From NCBI RefSeq assembly GCF_015159595.1, contig NZ_CP063304.1, positions 1,488,001 to 1,552,000 of the forward strand: 64,000 nt of DNA. Direction: 5' to 3'. Of the stretch, positions 37,153 through 45,724 are shown piece by piece. The notes below the pieces were generated by a model. It saw only the letters and a list, made by a program, of their open reading frames with translations. It ran no database searches and was not told the origin of the DNA. Each line of letters opens with the position of its first letter. Position 1 is the stretch's first letter. Source of the stretch: Blautia liquoris. Its GTDB lineage: Bacteria > Bacillota > Clostridia > Lachnospirales > Lachnospiraceae. Position numbers and translations under genes: made by a program.

Positions 37153-38265
37153 ATGCAGCTGCCGTATTCAGACGAATTGGACATTCGGTATTTGTCCCGC
37201 ATTTTTGATAATAAAAGTGAGTGTTATAAACTGTTCTGGTTTCAGGCAATGATATCAAAGATCACAGAGGGAAAAACAGTAATTTCCTTTGAAGAGCTTG
37301 TCGATGATATGGCTGCGGAGGCATGGTATATGGTTACTGAATATCATTTAAATCTTGGACCGAATGATACGCTGGAAAAGCTGGTTAATTATATTCAACA
37401 GGCAACCCATATGAAGCCTTCGGAGAAAAAAGAGAGGATTCTTGAATATCTGAAGAAAACGGATGACAGTGAAGTGATAAAGCATAAGAAAACGTTAATA
37501 AAAAATGTTCCTTATCGTCTTCAGGCTCCGTTTATGACTGATATGAAGGGTAACGCCTGGAAAGCATCTGAGGCAAAACTGGCTGAAAGAGTCAATGATG
37601 AGAATCAAAAGAATCGGCTGATGTACTACTTCAATACATTTCAGGGGCTGCGGACAACAATAGCAGTTGATTCGGAATGGGTATTCTATATCAAAAGAAA
37701 TGCTGAGATTCTTTGCGGATGGCTGCAGTATAATATGATTTTATATCTTCAGAAACGAAATCCGAGTGTTCCGGGTATTGCGAATAAACTGTATCCGCCA
37801 CAGGAACAAAAACTCGAAAAGGTAAGGAAATATTGGAGACTGCTGATGTCAATTCATCCTTTCCATGAGATTTACGGCCACAAAGAGCTCAGCAGACGAG
37901 ATCTATCCATCGACCATTTTGTGCCGTGGTCTTATGTAGCACATGATGAACTATGGAATCTCCATCCGACAACGCGGGAAATTAACAGCAGCAAGAGCAA
38001 CAACCTTCCGGATTGGGATAAGTATTTTCCGGAACTTGCCAAGATCGAGTATATATCTTATCAAATGATGTGGGAGTATCCGAATGTACATGATGAATTT
38101 GAGAAATGTGCAAAAGAGCATCTGAATAATGATGAGTTAAAATACAGGATCTATCATAAAGGCCAGACTTATGATCATTTTACGCGTGCTCTGCAGGATG
38201 CTATAGAGCCGGTATATCAATCAGCGGTAAACTGTGGGTTTCGAAGCTGGAGTTATCTGATATAG
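37153..38265 (+). CDS. HNH endonuclease domain protein
   Basis: The C-terminal region carries an HNH motif: LSIDHFVPWSYVAHDELWNL, then NSSKSNNLP (about residues 253-285). The N-terminal 240 residues are helical and not recognised. No methyltransferase, transposase or intron features are adjacent, so it is a free-standing HNH gene. It could act in defence or be a solitary nuclease; neither can be settled here. Confidence 0.75.
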   Translation: MQLPYSDELDIRYLSRIFDNKSECYKLFWFQAMISKITEGKTVISFEELVDDMAAEAWYMVTEYHLNLGPNDTLEKLVNYIQQATHMKPSEKKERILEYLKKTDDSEVIKHKKTLIKNVPYRLQAPFMTDMKGNAWKASEAKLAERVNDENQKNRLMYYFNTFQGLRTTIAVDSEWVFYIKRNAEILCGWLQYNMILYLQKRNPSVPGIANKLYPPQEQKLEKVRKYWRLLMSIHPFHEIYGHKELSRRDLSIDHFVPWSYVAHDELWNLHPTTREINSSKSNNLPDWDKYFPELAKIEYISYQMMWEYPNVHDEFEKCAKEHLNNDELKYRIYHKGQTYDHFTRALQDAIEPVYQSAVNCGFRSWSYLI

Positions 38266-38380
38266 AGAGCAGCAGCTGTTTACGCCTGCTCATAAATACG
38301 TTATAGTTAAAACAACAGAATACAGGTTTTGAGAGATAGTTATTTATTTTCAGAACTACAGATAAGGGGGATCGCATGAC

Positions 38381-39160
38381 ATGAAACATTCACTGGCAGT
38401 AAAGAACATCCGTTACCTGGTGACTTGTGACACAGAGGACCGGGTATTGGAGCATGTAAATTTATATATAGAAGACGGCGTCATCAGGGAAATTACAGAA
38501 CGAGATATAGACGTGGGATGAAGTGATCGACGGCACCGGCATGTGCCTCTACCCGGGACTGATCAACGCGCATCATCATCTGTATCAGATCTTTACTAGG
38601 AATCTGCCACAGGTTCAGAACATGGAACTCTTTCCGTGGCTGGTCACGCTATACGAACTCTGGAAGAACATCGACAGCGATGTAATCTATGAGACATCGC
38701 TGGTCGGTATGGGAGAACTGATGAAAAATGGTTGCACGACCTGCTTTGACCATCATTATGTATTTCCCAAGGGACAGCCGGATTTGATCGATACACAGTT
38801 TCATGCGGCAGAGGAGCTTAGAATCCGCATGCTCCATGAGGCAGGTTGCTCTGGCACCTTGTTCGCCTTTCAGTGTGACTCCGGATCTGATGAAAGAGTC
38901 CGCAAAGCTTGCAAGAAGCCTGGGCGTGCGTCTTCATACCCATCTGGCAGAGACGAAAGACGAGGAGAAATTCACGATGGAATCTTATGGAATGAGATCG
39001 CTGGCCTACATGCAGAGCCTTGGCTGGGTCGGTGAGGATGTCTGGTTCGCCTATGGGGTTCATTTTAATCATGAGGAGATACAGCTTCTGGCAGATACCG
39101 GGACAGGCGTAGTGCATTGTCCGATTTCGAATATGAAGCTTTCGTCCGGAACAGCTAAGA
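38381..39160 (+). pseudogene. Amidohydrolase (8-oxoguanine deaminase/TrzA-like) pseudogene
   Basis: The start is intact (ATG 38381 behind AAGGGGG) and the parts are clearly from a metal-dependent deaminase: CLYPGLINAHHHLYQ (His-x-His metal site), DHHYVFP, CSPFSVTPDLM and HTHLAETKDEE. It is broken in at least three ways: a one-base frameshift near 38518, an out-of-frame deletion near 38835 that removes roughly 40 residues around the RMLH/MRQV junction, and loss of the C-terminus after SSGTAKI near 39160. No full product is possible. Confidence 0.85.
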
Positions 39161-39196
39161 TTGATGAACCAGTAATATTGGAGGGAATGACAAGGG

Positions 39197-39412
39197 ATTA
39201 TTGTGTTTACAAACATTGCAATGGCACAGATGGACGGACTTACCATGTTGGCAGGAATTAAAGCACAGTATGATCAGATGCAGGTCTGTATCCTGACAGG
39301 TTACTGAGACTTTGATTATGCACAGAAGGCTATCCGCCTTGGGGTTGCCAGATTTTTGCTGAAGCCCTCTAAAATGCATGAACTGGAAGCGGCTTTTTGG
39401 AGTAAGTTTATA
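39197..39412 (+). pseudogene. Receiver-domain fragment of an AraC-type response regulator
   Basis: One frame encodes IIVFTNIAMAQMDGLTML, then QVCILTGY, a TGA stop at 39305-39307, DFDYAQKAIRLGVARFLLKP. This is the central part of a receiver domain as found in YesN-like regulators. The phosphoacceptor Asp is replaced by Asn (codon 39212-39214). The fragment is fused to the end of the amidohydrolase pseudogene and has neither N- nor C-terminus. Confidence 0.75.
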
Positions 39413-39427
39413 GTGCTGTGGAGTGAA

Positions 39428-40102
39428 ATGAATATGCATATTTTAATTGTTGAAGACGAACCAATAATTAGAAAAGAGTTAAGAATTTTATTAGAGAATG
39501 CCCTTTATCAGGTGACTGTACTGGAAGAGTTTGACTCGGTGGCAGAGCAGGTGATGCTGCAGATGCCGGATCTGGTTTTGCTGGATTTAAATCTGCCAGA
39601 TGCTGCGGGATTTGATATCTGCACAGAAATTAGAAAACAGTCGGAGGTTCCTGTTATTTTTTTGACTGGCAGAACGGATTCTATGGATGAGCTGACAGGA
39701 ATGCTGAAAGGCGGGGATGATTATATTACGAAGCCATATCAGGCATCCATACTTCTTGCGCGAATAGCCGCAGTTTTAAAGCGGACAAGGACCTCGGATA
39801 CGAAAGAATCTACAGTTTTGACCTGTCATGGAGTACAACTGGATCTTGCCCGTACCTGCCTGAAATTTGGTGAAAAATGTGTGGATTTATCTAAGAATGA
39901 GCTGAAGATTTTACACTATCTGTTTCGGCATGAGGGGGAGGTGATATCGCGTCTGGATCTGATTGAGTATTTATGGGATAATCAGGTGTTTATTGATGAC
40001 AACACCTTAAGTGTAAATGTGACCCGCATCAGGGAAAAGTTAAAAAGCATCGGAGTAACCGGGCTAATTGAAACGAAGAGAGGGATGGGATACAGAGTAT
40101 GA
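39428..40102 (+). CDS. OmpR-family response regulator (BceR-like)
   Basis: The receiver domain shows VEDEP acidic pair, phospho-Asp in LVLLDLNLPD and the switch Lys in YITKPY; the winged helix is about residues 130-224 (KNELKILHYL, NTLSVNVTRIREKL). It is the first gene of a regulator-kinase-ATPase-permease set typical of BceRS-BceAB antimicrobial peptide modules. Start ATG 39428, with GGAG just upstream. It overlaps the kinase gene by 4 nt. Confidence 0.92.
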   Translation: MNMHILIVEDEPIIRKELRILLENALYQVTVLEEFDSVAEQVMLQMPDLVLLDLNLPDAAGFDICTEIRKQSEVPVIFLTGRTDSMDELTGMLKGGDDYITKPYQASILLARIAAVLKRTRTSDTKESTVLTCHGVQLDLARTCLKFGEKCVDLSKNELKILHYLFRHEGEVISRLDLIEYLWDNQVFIDDNTLSVNVTRIREKLKSIGVTGLIETKRGMGYRV

Positions 40103-41115
40103 GGTTACTTGATTTTCTTAAGGATAAATTTATGCTCATACTGCTACATGTTTTCTGTATGTGTGCAGCGGGCATATTTCTGCATATAACAGGCTATTCT
40201 TCCTCTGATTTTATACTGATTGAGATATTCTGGGCGTTTATAGTGTGTGTGTGGCTACTTGTAACGTATATCCAGAGACACCATTATTTCCGCCGGGTTG
40301 AGCAGACATTGGATCAGCTGGATCAGCGTTATCTGCTGGGTGAAATGCTGCCTGACTCCTATCGCCTGGAAGATAAGCTATATAGAGAGATGATTCGGAA
40401 ATCTAATAAATCCGTTATTGAAAGGATACATCAGATTGAGGATGAGAAGAAAGATTACAGGGAATACATTGAAAGCTGGGTTCATGAGATAAAAACACCT
40501 ATTACAAGTATTGCGCTAATATGTGAAAACCGCAGAAAAGACAATGAGGAGGAGTTTTGTGCTATAGAACTGGAAAATCAGAAAATTGAAAACTATGTGG
40601 ATATGACACTTTATTATGCCAGATCAGATAAGGTGTACAAAGATTATATGATTTCCGAGACGAATCTTCAGGAAGTAGTATACAAAGTCCTGGCGAAGAA
40701 TCGGGGTTATTTGATTCGGAACCAGGTGCAGGCAGAAGTGGATTGTCCGGATTTAGTATACACGGATAAAAAATGGATTGCTTTCATATTGAATCAAATG
40801 ATTCTAAACAGTGTAAAATACCGTGAAAATGCTCTGATGCTTAAAATATATACAACAAAGCAGACACAGGGAGTTTGGCTGATGTTGGAAGACAACGGAA
40901 CAGGCATTGGGGAAAATGACCTGACGCGTATTTTCGAAAAAGGATTTACCGGAAGCAATGGGCGTAGCCATCAGCGTGCTACAGGTATGGGACTGTATTT
41001 GTGCCGAAAACTGTGTCAGAAACTTGGAATCGAAATCTGGGCAGAGTCTGCAGTTGGAGAAGGAACCCGAATGACTCTGGATTTTCCAATCAGCAGTTAT
41101 CTTTCAAAATTGTAA
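40099..41115 (+). CDS. Intramembrane-sensing histidine kinase (BceS-like)
   Basis: Two membrane helices near the N-terminus (about residues 10-32 and 38-58) have almost no extracytoplasmic loop between them, as in the BceS group, which senses through the transporter. The H-box is YIESWVHEIKTPITS (His near 130), the N-box includes NQMILNSVKY, and the G-boxes DNGTGIGE and TGMGLYLC follow. 338 aa is normal. Confidence 0.93.
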   Translation: MRLLDFLKDKFMLILLHVFCMCAAGIFLHITGYSSSDFILIEIFWAFIVCVWLLVTYIQRHHYFRRVEQTLDQLDQRYLLGEMLPDSYRLEDKLYREMIRKSNKSVIERIHQIEDEKKDYREYIESWVHEIKTPITSIALICENRRKDNEEEFCAIELENQKIENYVDMTLYYARSDKVYKDYMISETNLQEVVYKVLAKNRGYLIRNQVQAEVDCPDLVYTDKKWIAFILNQMILNSVKYRENALMLKIYTTKQTQGVWLMLEDNGTGIGENDLTRIFEKGFTGSNGRSHQRATGMGLYLCRKLCQKLGIEIWAESAVGEGTRMTLDFPISSYLSKL

Positions 41116-41156
41116 GATTACTGTAAGCTTTACAGATACCAGAGGCTGCTTATAAT
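41111..41156 (+). promoter_or_regulatory. Promoter of the transporter genes with phased repeats
   Basis: TGTAAG occurs at 41111-41116 and 41122-41127, exactly 11 bp apart, and the second copy is part of a perfect palindrome CTGTAAGCTTTACAG (41121-41135). A TATAAT -10 element lies at 41151-41156, with no good -35 because the palindrome occupies that position. This layout fits activation by the adjacent OmpR-type regulator. Confidence 0.65.
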
Positions 41157-41196
41157 TGGTAGAATAAGGCTATCAATGTAAGAGGAGTGACAGAGA

Positions 41197-41961
41197 ATGA
41201 ATGGATATATTCGAGTATGTGACATTGAAAAATATTATGGTAATGGCCCCAATGTGACCAAAGCTGTGGACCGGGTAAGTTTTACTGTTGAAGAAGGAGA
41301 GTTCGTTGGTGTTATGGGGGCTTCCGGTTCGGGAAAGACCACTCTTTTGAATATGCTTGCTACGATTGACCAGGTAACAGCCGGTCATATTTTTTATGGA
41401 AATACAGACATTACAGAACTGTCAGAGGATAAATTGTCCGAGTTTAGGAAGAACAATCTTGGTTTTGTGTTTCAGGATTATAATCTTTTAGATACACTGA
41501 CCATTGAGGAAAACATTATACTTGCACTTACTATACGTGGAGGCAACAGGAAGACGATCCAAAAACAAAGCAATCAGATGCTGCAATTACTTGGACTTGA
41601 AGACATTCGGAGCCAGTTTCCCTATCAGGTATCAGGGGGACAGAAGCAGCGCTGTGCCTGTGCCAGAGCATTAGTGAATCATCCAAAACTTTTACTTGCC
41701 GATGAGCCTACCGGTGCCCTGGACTCTAAATCGGCACAGATTTTGCTGGAGACATTTACCGAGATGAATCAATCCATGCAGGCGACAATACTCATGGTGA
41801 CTCATGATGCATTTTCTGCCAGTTATTGCAGCAGAATATTATTTTTAAAGGATGGAAAGATATTTCATGAGCTTGTGAGAGGAAGGAAAAAACGCAGAGA
41901 GTTTCTGCAGGAGATTCTGGATGTGCTGTCATTGACAGGGGGTGAACTGTCAAATGTATAG
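41197..41961 (+). CDS. ABC transporter ATPase (BceA-like)
   Basis: The ATPase has Walker A GASGSGKTT near residue 41, signature QVSGGQKQR, and Walker B LLLADEPTGALD. It is of the MacB/BceA branch, which pairs with a single 10-helix permease. It overlaps the permease gene by 8 nt and is preceded by its own regulated promoter. Confidence 0.93.
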   Translation: MNGYIRVCDIEKYYGNGPNVTKAVDRVSFTVEEGEFVGVMGASGSGKTTLLNMLATIDQVTAGHIFYGNTDITELSEDKLSEFRKNNLGFVFQDYNLLDTLTIEENIILALTIRGGNRKTIQKQSNQMLQLLGLEDIRSQFPYQVSGGQKQRCACARALVNHPKLLLADEPTGALDSKSAQILLETFTEMNQSMQATILMVTHDAFSASYCSRILFLKDGKIFHELVRGRKKRREFLQEILDVLSLTGGELSNV

Positions 41962-44032
41962 TAAACTTGCCTTTAGAAATGTCCTGCGTTCTGCAAAAGA
42001 TTACCTGGTTTATATGTTCACCATGGCTGTTGTAACTGCGCTTATGTACGCTTTTAGCAGTCTCTTTTTTGACAATGAACTGACTGGACTGTTTGAAATA
42101 GCTCGGATGATGCAGATGATGACGGGGATGGCTACTTTTTTAATTGTTCTGATTGTTGCATGGCTGATTAACTATATGGTACGGTTTATGCTGGAAAAGC
42201 GAAGCAGTGAATTTGGAATATACATGCTTTTAGGCATGAAGAAAAAAGCTATTGCAAGACTTTATATGCGCGAGAATATTTTGCTTGGAGTTTTTGCCTT
42301 CCTTCCCGGGATAGCCGTCGGAATTTTGCTGCAGCAGGTTTTGATGGCGATTCTCAAAAACATGTTACATGTAGAATACAGATTTCATCCGACTCTTAAT
42401 AAATATACCTTTTTGATAACACTGCTGTTTTATGCAGGAAGTTATCTGCTGGCACTTTTCCGATGCAAACGAAGGTTTAAAAAGATGAACATTCATGATC
42501 TGATGAATGCAAAACGGCAGAATGAGGAGACTAAAGAATCCCATGAAGGAATCAAGCGTGTGATGTTTCCGATATCTATTGCTGTTATTGTTGCAATCTG
42601 GACCATTTTTCCGAGACTTTCCAGCGTAGGAGCAGTCTGTACATTTTTGATAGCGTTGGTACTGGTAATTTATCTATTTTATGTAGGACTTTCTGCATGG
42701 ATTATGTGTTATGTCCGCGAGAAGAAAAAAGGAATTTACCGAGGGCAGAATTTGTTTCTTCTGCGTCAATTTTCCTCGAAGGTGCGTACTATGCAGTTTA
42801 CCATGGGAACACTGACAGCACTTTTTACTATTGCTTTGATGGGAAGTTCTGTGGCAATGATGTTCAGCGATTATGAGAATAAGATACTGGATACGAAGTG
42901 GCCCTTTGATGTTCAGATTTACAGCCCAAATGTGGAGGATGAGTTCCAGGATGATCTGGAAATATTAATTAAGAATACGGAAATCAAGGACTCGTACATT
43001 TATCGTGTCTATACAAATCAGACCAACCAGGCAAATGTCTGGATGTATACGAACCTGCAGGCATTTGGAAATATGTACCGGGAAAAGGACGGACGTCCCA
43101 ACATGAAAAAAATAGAAAAGGTTCTTAAAACCGAAGGAGTATATTGTACTTATGATACCTATATGGGCCTGTCAGACTACAATTATCTGAGAAAAATGCT
43201 AGGGTACAAGCAAATTACTTTGACAGAACGGCAATATGCAATTCAGATAAAGGAGCGGCTGAGTGCGGAAGTAGGTGAAATGCCGAAGGGACTTAAAATA
43301 ACAGATGCAACGGGAGATAAAGAGTTAATCTGCGGCGATATTTATGAGGAGCCATTTTCTCAGGACGGGCATAATGGAGGTGATTATATTCTGATAGTTC
43401 CCGATAAGGTCATTCAGACAATGAAACCATATTATTCGGAAATGGCAGTTGACCTTAAGGGGAAGACGCCTGCCGGTTTAATGAAAGAACTGGATGATCT
43501 GGTACCTAAAGAAGAGCAGGATTTTGCCGGACATGCGGATCTCCCATTAGATGGAAACAGTTGCAGCGGTTCAGATAACATCGTCAATTACAGTGAAACA
43601 AATCTGGTGAGGGATAATGCCATACCTGAAGTTAAGTATATGCTGGCATCATTGATTGTTCCGGCTTTTTATATGGGGCTGGTATTTTTATGTGCTGCAC
43701 TTACAGTACTTTCTGTACAGCAGCTGAGTGATTCCGCAAAATATAAATTCAGGTATGATGTGCTGGCTAAGATAGGACTGGAACGCTCGGAGATTTATCA
43801 TCTGATTGCCAGGCAGCTTGCGGCATATTATCTTTGCCCCGCTTTGTTTGCGATGCTTATCAGTGGAAGTATTATGGTACGTGTCAGCAAAATTTTTATC
43901 ATTGGGACAGGTGTGCATACCTCTGTTCTGCAGTATTTTGGAATTTCTGTATTATTATTCTTTGGGATATATATGATATATTTCATGGAAACCTATGTGG
44001 GATTTAAAAGAAATATAGAAATAAAAAAATAA
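41954..44032 (+). CDS. ABC transporter permease (BceB-like, FtsX superfamily)
   Basis: The 692-aa protein has the BceB layout: an FtsX core (about residues 15-200), a central helix group, a large extracytoplasmic domain (about 305-560) and three terminal helices. BceAB systems bind undecaprenyl-linked targets and release peptide antibiotics such as bacitracin. ATG 41954 is used; GTG 41942 lies within the ribosome binding site. The drug cannot be identified from sequence. Confidence 0.92.
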   Translation: MYSKLAFRNVLRSAKDYLVYMFTMAVVTALMYAFSSLFFDNELTGLFEIARMMQMMTGMATFLIVLIVAWLINYMVRFMLEKRSSEFGIYMLLGMKKKAIARLYMRENILLGVFAFLPGIAVGILLQQVLMAILKNMLHVEYRFHPTLNKYTFLITLLFYAGSYLLALFRCKRRFKKMNIHDLMNAKRQNEETKESHEGIKRVMFPISIAVIVAIWTIFPRLSSVGAVCTFLIALVLVIYLFYVGLSAWIMCYVREKKKGIYRGQNLFLLRQFSSKVRTMQFTMGTLTALFTIALMGSSVAMMFSDYENKILDTKWPFDVQIYSPNVEDEFQDDLEILIKNTEIKDSYIYRVYTNQTNQANVWMYTNLQAFGNMYREKDGRPNMKKIEKVLKTEGVYCTYDTYMGLSDYNYLRKMLGYKQITLTERQYAIQIKERLSAEVGEMPKGLKITDATGDKELICGDIYEEPFSQDGHNGGDYILIVPDKVIQTMKPYYSEMAVDLKGKTPAGLMKELDDLVPKEEQDFAGHADLPLDGNSCSGSDNIVNYSETNLVRDNAIPEVKYMLASLIVPAFYMGLVFLCAALTVLSVQQLSDSAKYKFRYDVLAKIGLERSEIYHLIARQLAAYYLCPALFAMLISGSIMVRVSKIFIIGTGVHTSVLQYFGISVLLFFGIYMIYFMETYVGFKRNIEIKK

Positions 44033-44085
44033 AAATATCACTCATAATTAAAAGGACTGCAAGTCCGGGTGACTTTTTTACGTTT

Positions 44086-44454
44086 TGAAGTTATAATGAA
44101 CTAGAAACAGGAGAGAGTGTCTTTCTTGTGGATGAACTGATTACTGGCATAGATAACGAGGGGTTGGAAGATATAATTTATGAAAATCCGGAGCGCTTTC
44201 TAAGGCTTCCAACGAAATTTGAAATTCACGAATATCATATCATGGAAGAATTTATCTGGACTCTAAATGCTGAAAAGGCAGATAAACTGAATTGTGTCAT
44301 ACAGGGGAGGGGTGCGTTCAGGAGGTTCAAAGATATGGTTGACAGAATGGGGATATCACAGCAATGGTATGATTTTCAGGCACAATACTACAGAAAGCTG
44401 GCGATTGAATGGTGCCAGGATCATAGCTTAACATATACGGATCGGAGCATGTGA
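44086..44454 (+). pseudogene. UPF0158 family gene, 5'-truncated
   Basis: The C-terminal pattern is that of UPF0158: GLEDIIYENPERFLRLPTKF, EYHIMEEFIW, GRGAFRRFKDMV and W-Y-x-F-x(n)-A-I-E-W-C. Coding continues upstream of GTG 44128 as SYNELETGESVFLVDE, matching the family's Y-L-N-x-E-T-G-E region, then hits a TGA at 44083-44085. Roughly the first 30-40 residues of the family are missing, so the gene is probably dead unless GTG 44128 is used. Confidence 0.65.
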
Positions 44455-44917
44455 ATATATTTAAGTAAGTCTCCGCTCCGCTTCGGTCCATGCTAAACGA
44501 ACATCCACTGGATGTTCAGAACCCTACAAACATTCGAGATGTTATTGAGAGATGAAATTGATGAAAAAACCGGGAAGCCACTTGATTTATCTTATCTGGA
44601 ATGTAATCTTCCGCCATTAGGTAACTGCGAACTCGTTTCTCAATTACCTATTATAAAAACACTCCGATGTCATAAGCTTTTTGTATGCTTGATCTAATAT
44701 TTTTTCTTTGCGCTGCTGTAATATATATTTTTAGAATCTTATCTGTATATCACTGATGGAGGGGATCTCCTCAATCATCTCATTAATTTTTGCTAAATCG
44801 ATTTTGAGTGTAATTCTCTTTATTATATTTCTTTGTGTCAGTATCCGCATCGCCGGTCTACGGAGCGTGGATTACCTTTTGAGGACTGTTGGTTTATACT
44901 ATTCTCGAGGTGAAAAA
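44455..44917. other. Stretch without a confident gene
   Basis: A perfect GAACATCC-GGATGTTC hairpin lies at 44499-44517. Around it two frames look partly coding: LNEHPLDVQNPTNIRDVIER (to about 44550) and then EIDEKTGKPLDLSYLECNLP in another frame, which suggests a short decayed gene with a frameshift. From 44756 to 44917 an open frame encodes a hydrophobic stretch in frame with the next gene, but no good start supports it. Confidence 0.4.
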
Positions 44918-45262
44918 ATGGACATAAAAAGAAAAAAAGAACTTTTGGAAATGTATAAAAACAGACATCCCGAAATGGGTGTCATCTCTTATCACTGTAA
45001 GGAGACAGGCGAAGCTTTTTTGGGTATCTCCAAGGACACAAGAGCGGACTTCAACAGCACAAACATGAAATTATCATCCAACTATCATCCTAATAAAAGA
45101 TTACAGGAGCTTTGGAACCAGTATGGCCCGGAAGGTTTTGAACGTTCTGTGATCAAAGTATTGAAGTATGATGACCCAAACGAGGATCAGACAACAAAGT
45201 TAGAAAATTTGAGGGAACAGTGTCTCGCATCTGACCCAAATGCAAGGAGGATGTGGCGATGA
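44918..45262 (+). CDS. GIY-YIG-like nuclease family small protein
   Basis: The 114-aa protein resembles a small GIY-YIG family common in Firmicutes: MGVISYHCKETGEAFLGISK corresponds to the GIY...YIG strands, here degenerate as G-V-I...F-L-G, and later LQELWNQYGPEGFERSVI. Catalytic competence is doubtful because the tyrosines are not conserved. ATG 44918 follows GAGGTG; the longer open frame upstream adds an unlikely hydrophobic segment. The 3' end overlaps the next gene by 4 nt, so it is the first gene of a tight four-gene set. Confidence 0.75.
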   Translation: MDIKRKKELLEMYKNRHPEMGVISYHCKETGEAFLGISKDTRADFNSTNMKLSSNYHPNKRLQELWNQYGPEGFERSVIKVLKYDDPNEDQTTKLENLREQCLASDPNARRMWR

Positions 45263-45723
45263 ATGAAAAAGCTGTGATTGTGTCAAAAGACTATGATCGT
45301 ATCGATGGCAGAAATGCTGATCAGTCCGACATAAAACGCTTGACGTTAGGTGTGCCGATGCTGGAAGAAAACAAAAAGATGCAGATTGCTGCACAGATTT
45401 GGAAAAGTGATGAAGAAGGAAAGATGATTTTGGCACAGGAGCTGCCGATTCATCAGATCTTTGACTTGATGATCTGTTTGTCCAGAACATTGCTGTACTT
45501 TAAAGAGGCCTATCGTATGCCGCTTTTATATGACCCGGAAAAACCCGGCGTGGACCGTATTGGAGTACAAGGCGGAGTGTTACCGGTAGAAGTCTGTGTA
45601 GATAATCAAAACATCAATGAGGATATCAAGACATTTGCCCAGAGCTTAAATGATTTGGGAGAATTGATTGGAGAGCGCGAGCGTGTACTTGACCGCATTT
45701 TAGAAGAACTGGAGTTATACTGA
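45259..45723 (+). CDS. DUF6530-like protein
   Basis: This 154-aa protein has an N-terminal K-A-V-I-V-S-K-D-Y-D-R-I-D-G-R-N-A-D segment and a long C-terminal helix. I believe it belongs to a small conserved family (DUF6530), but that is recall, not a search. ATG 45259 follows AAGGAGG by 8 nt. It overlaps the GIY-YIG gene and is 1 nt before the MoxR-VWA gene. No signal peptide or membrane segment is visible. Confidence 0.6.
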   Translation: MNEKAVIVSKDYDRIDGRNADQSDIKRLTLGVPMLEENKKMQIAAQIWKSDEEGKMILAQELPIHQIFDLMICLSRTLLYFKEAYRMPLLYDPEKPGVDRIGVQGGVLPVEVCVDNQNINEDIKTFAQSLNDLGELIGERERVLDRILEELELY

Positions 45724-45724
45724 T

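Noticed and set aside
44756-44917. N-terminal membrane extension of the GIY-YIG-like protein
   Set aside because: No ribosome binding site, and a strong GAGGTG with ATG 44918 gives the family's usual start.
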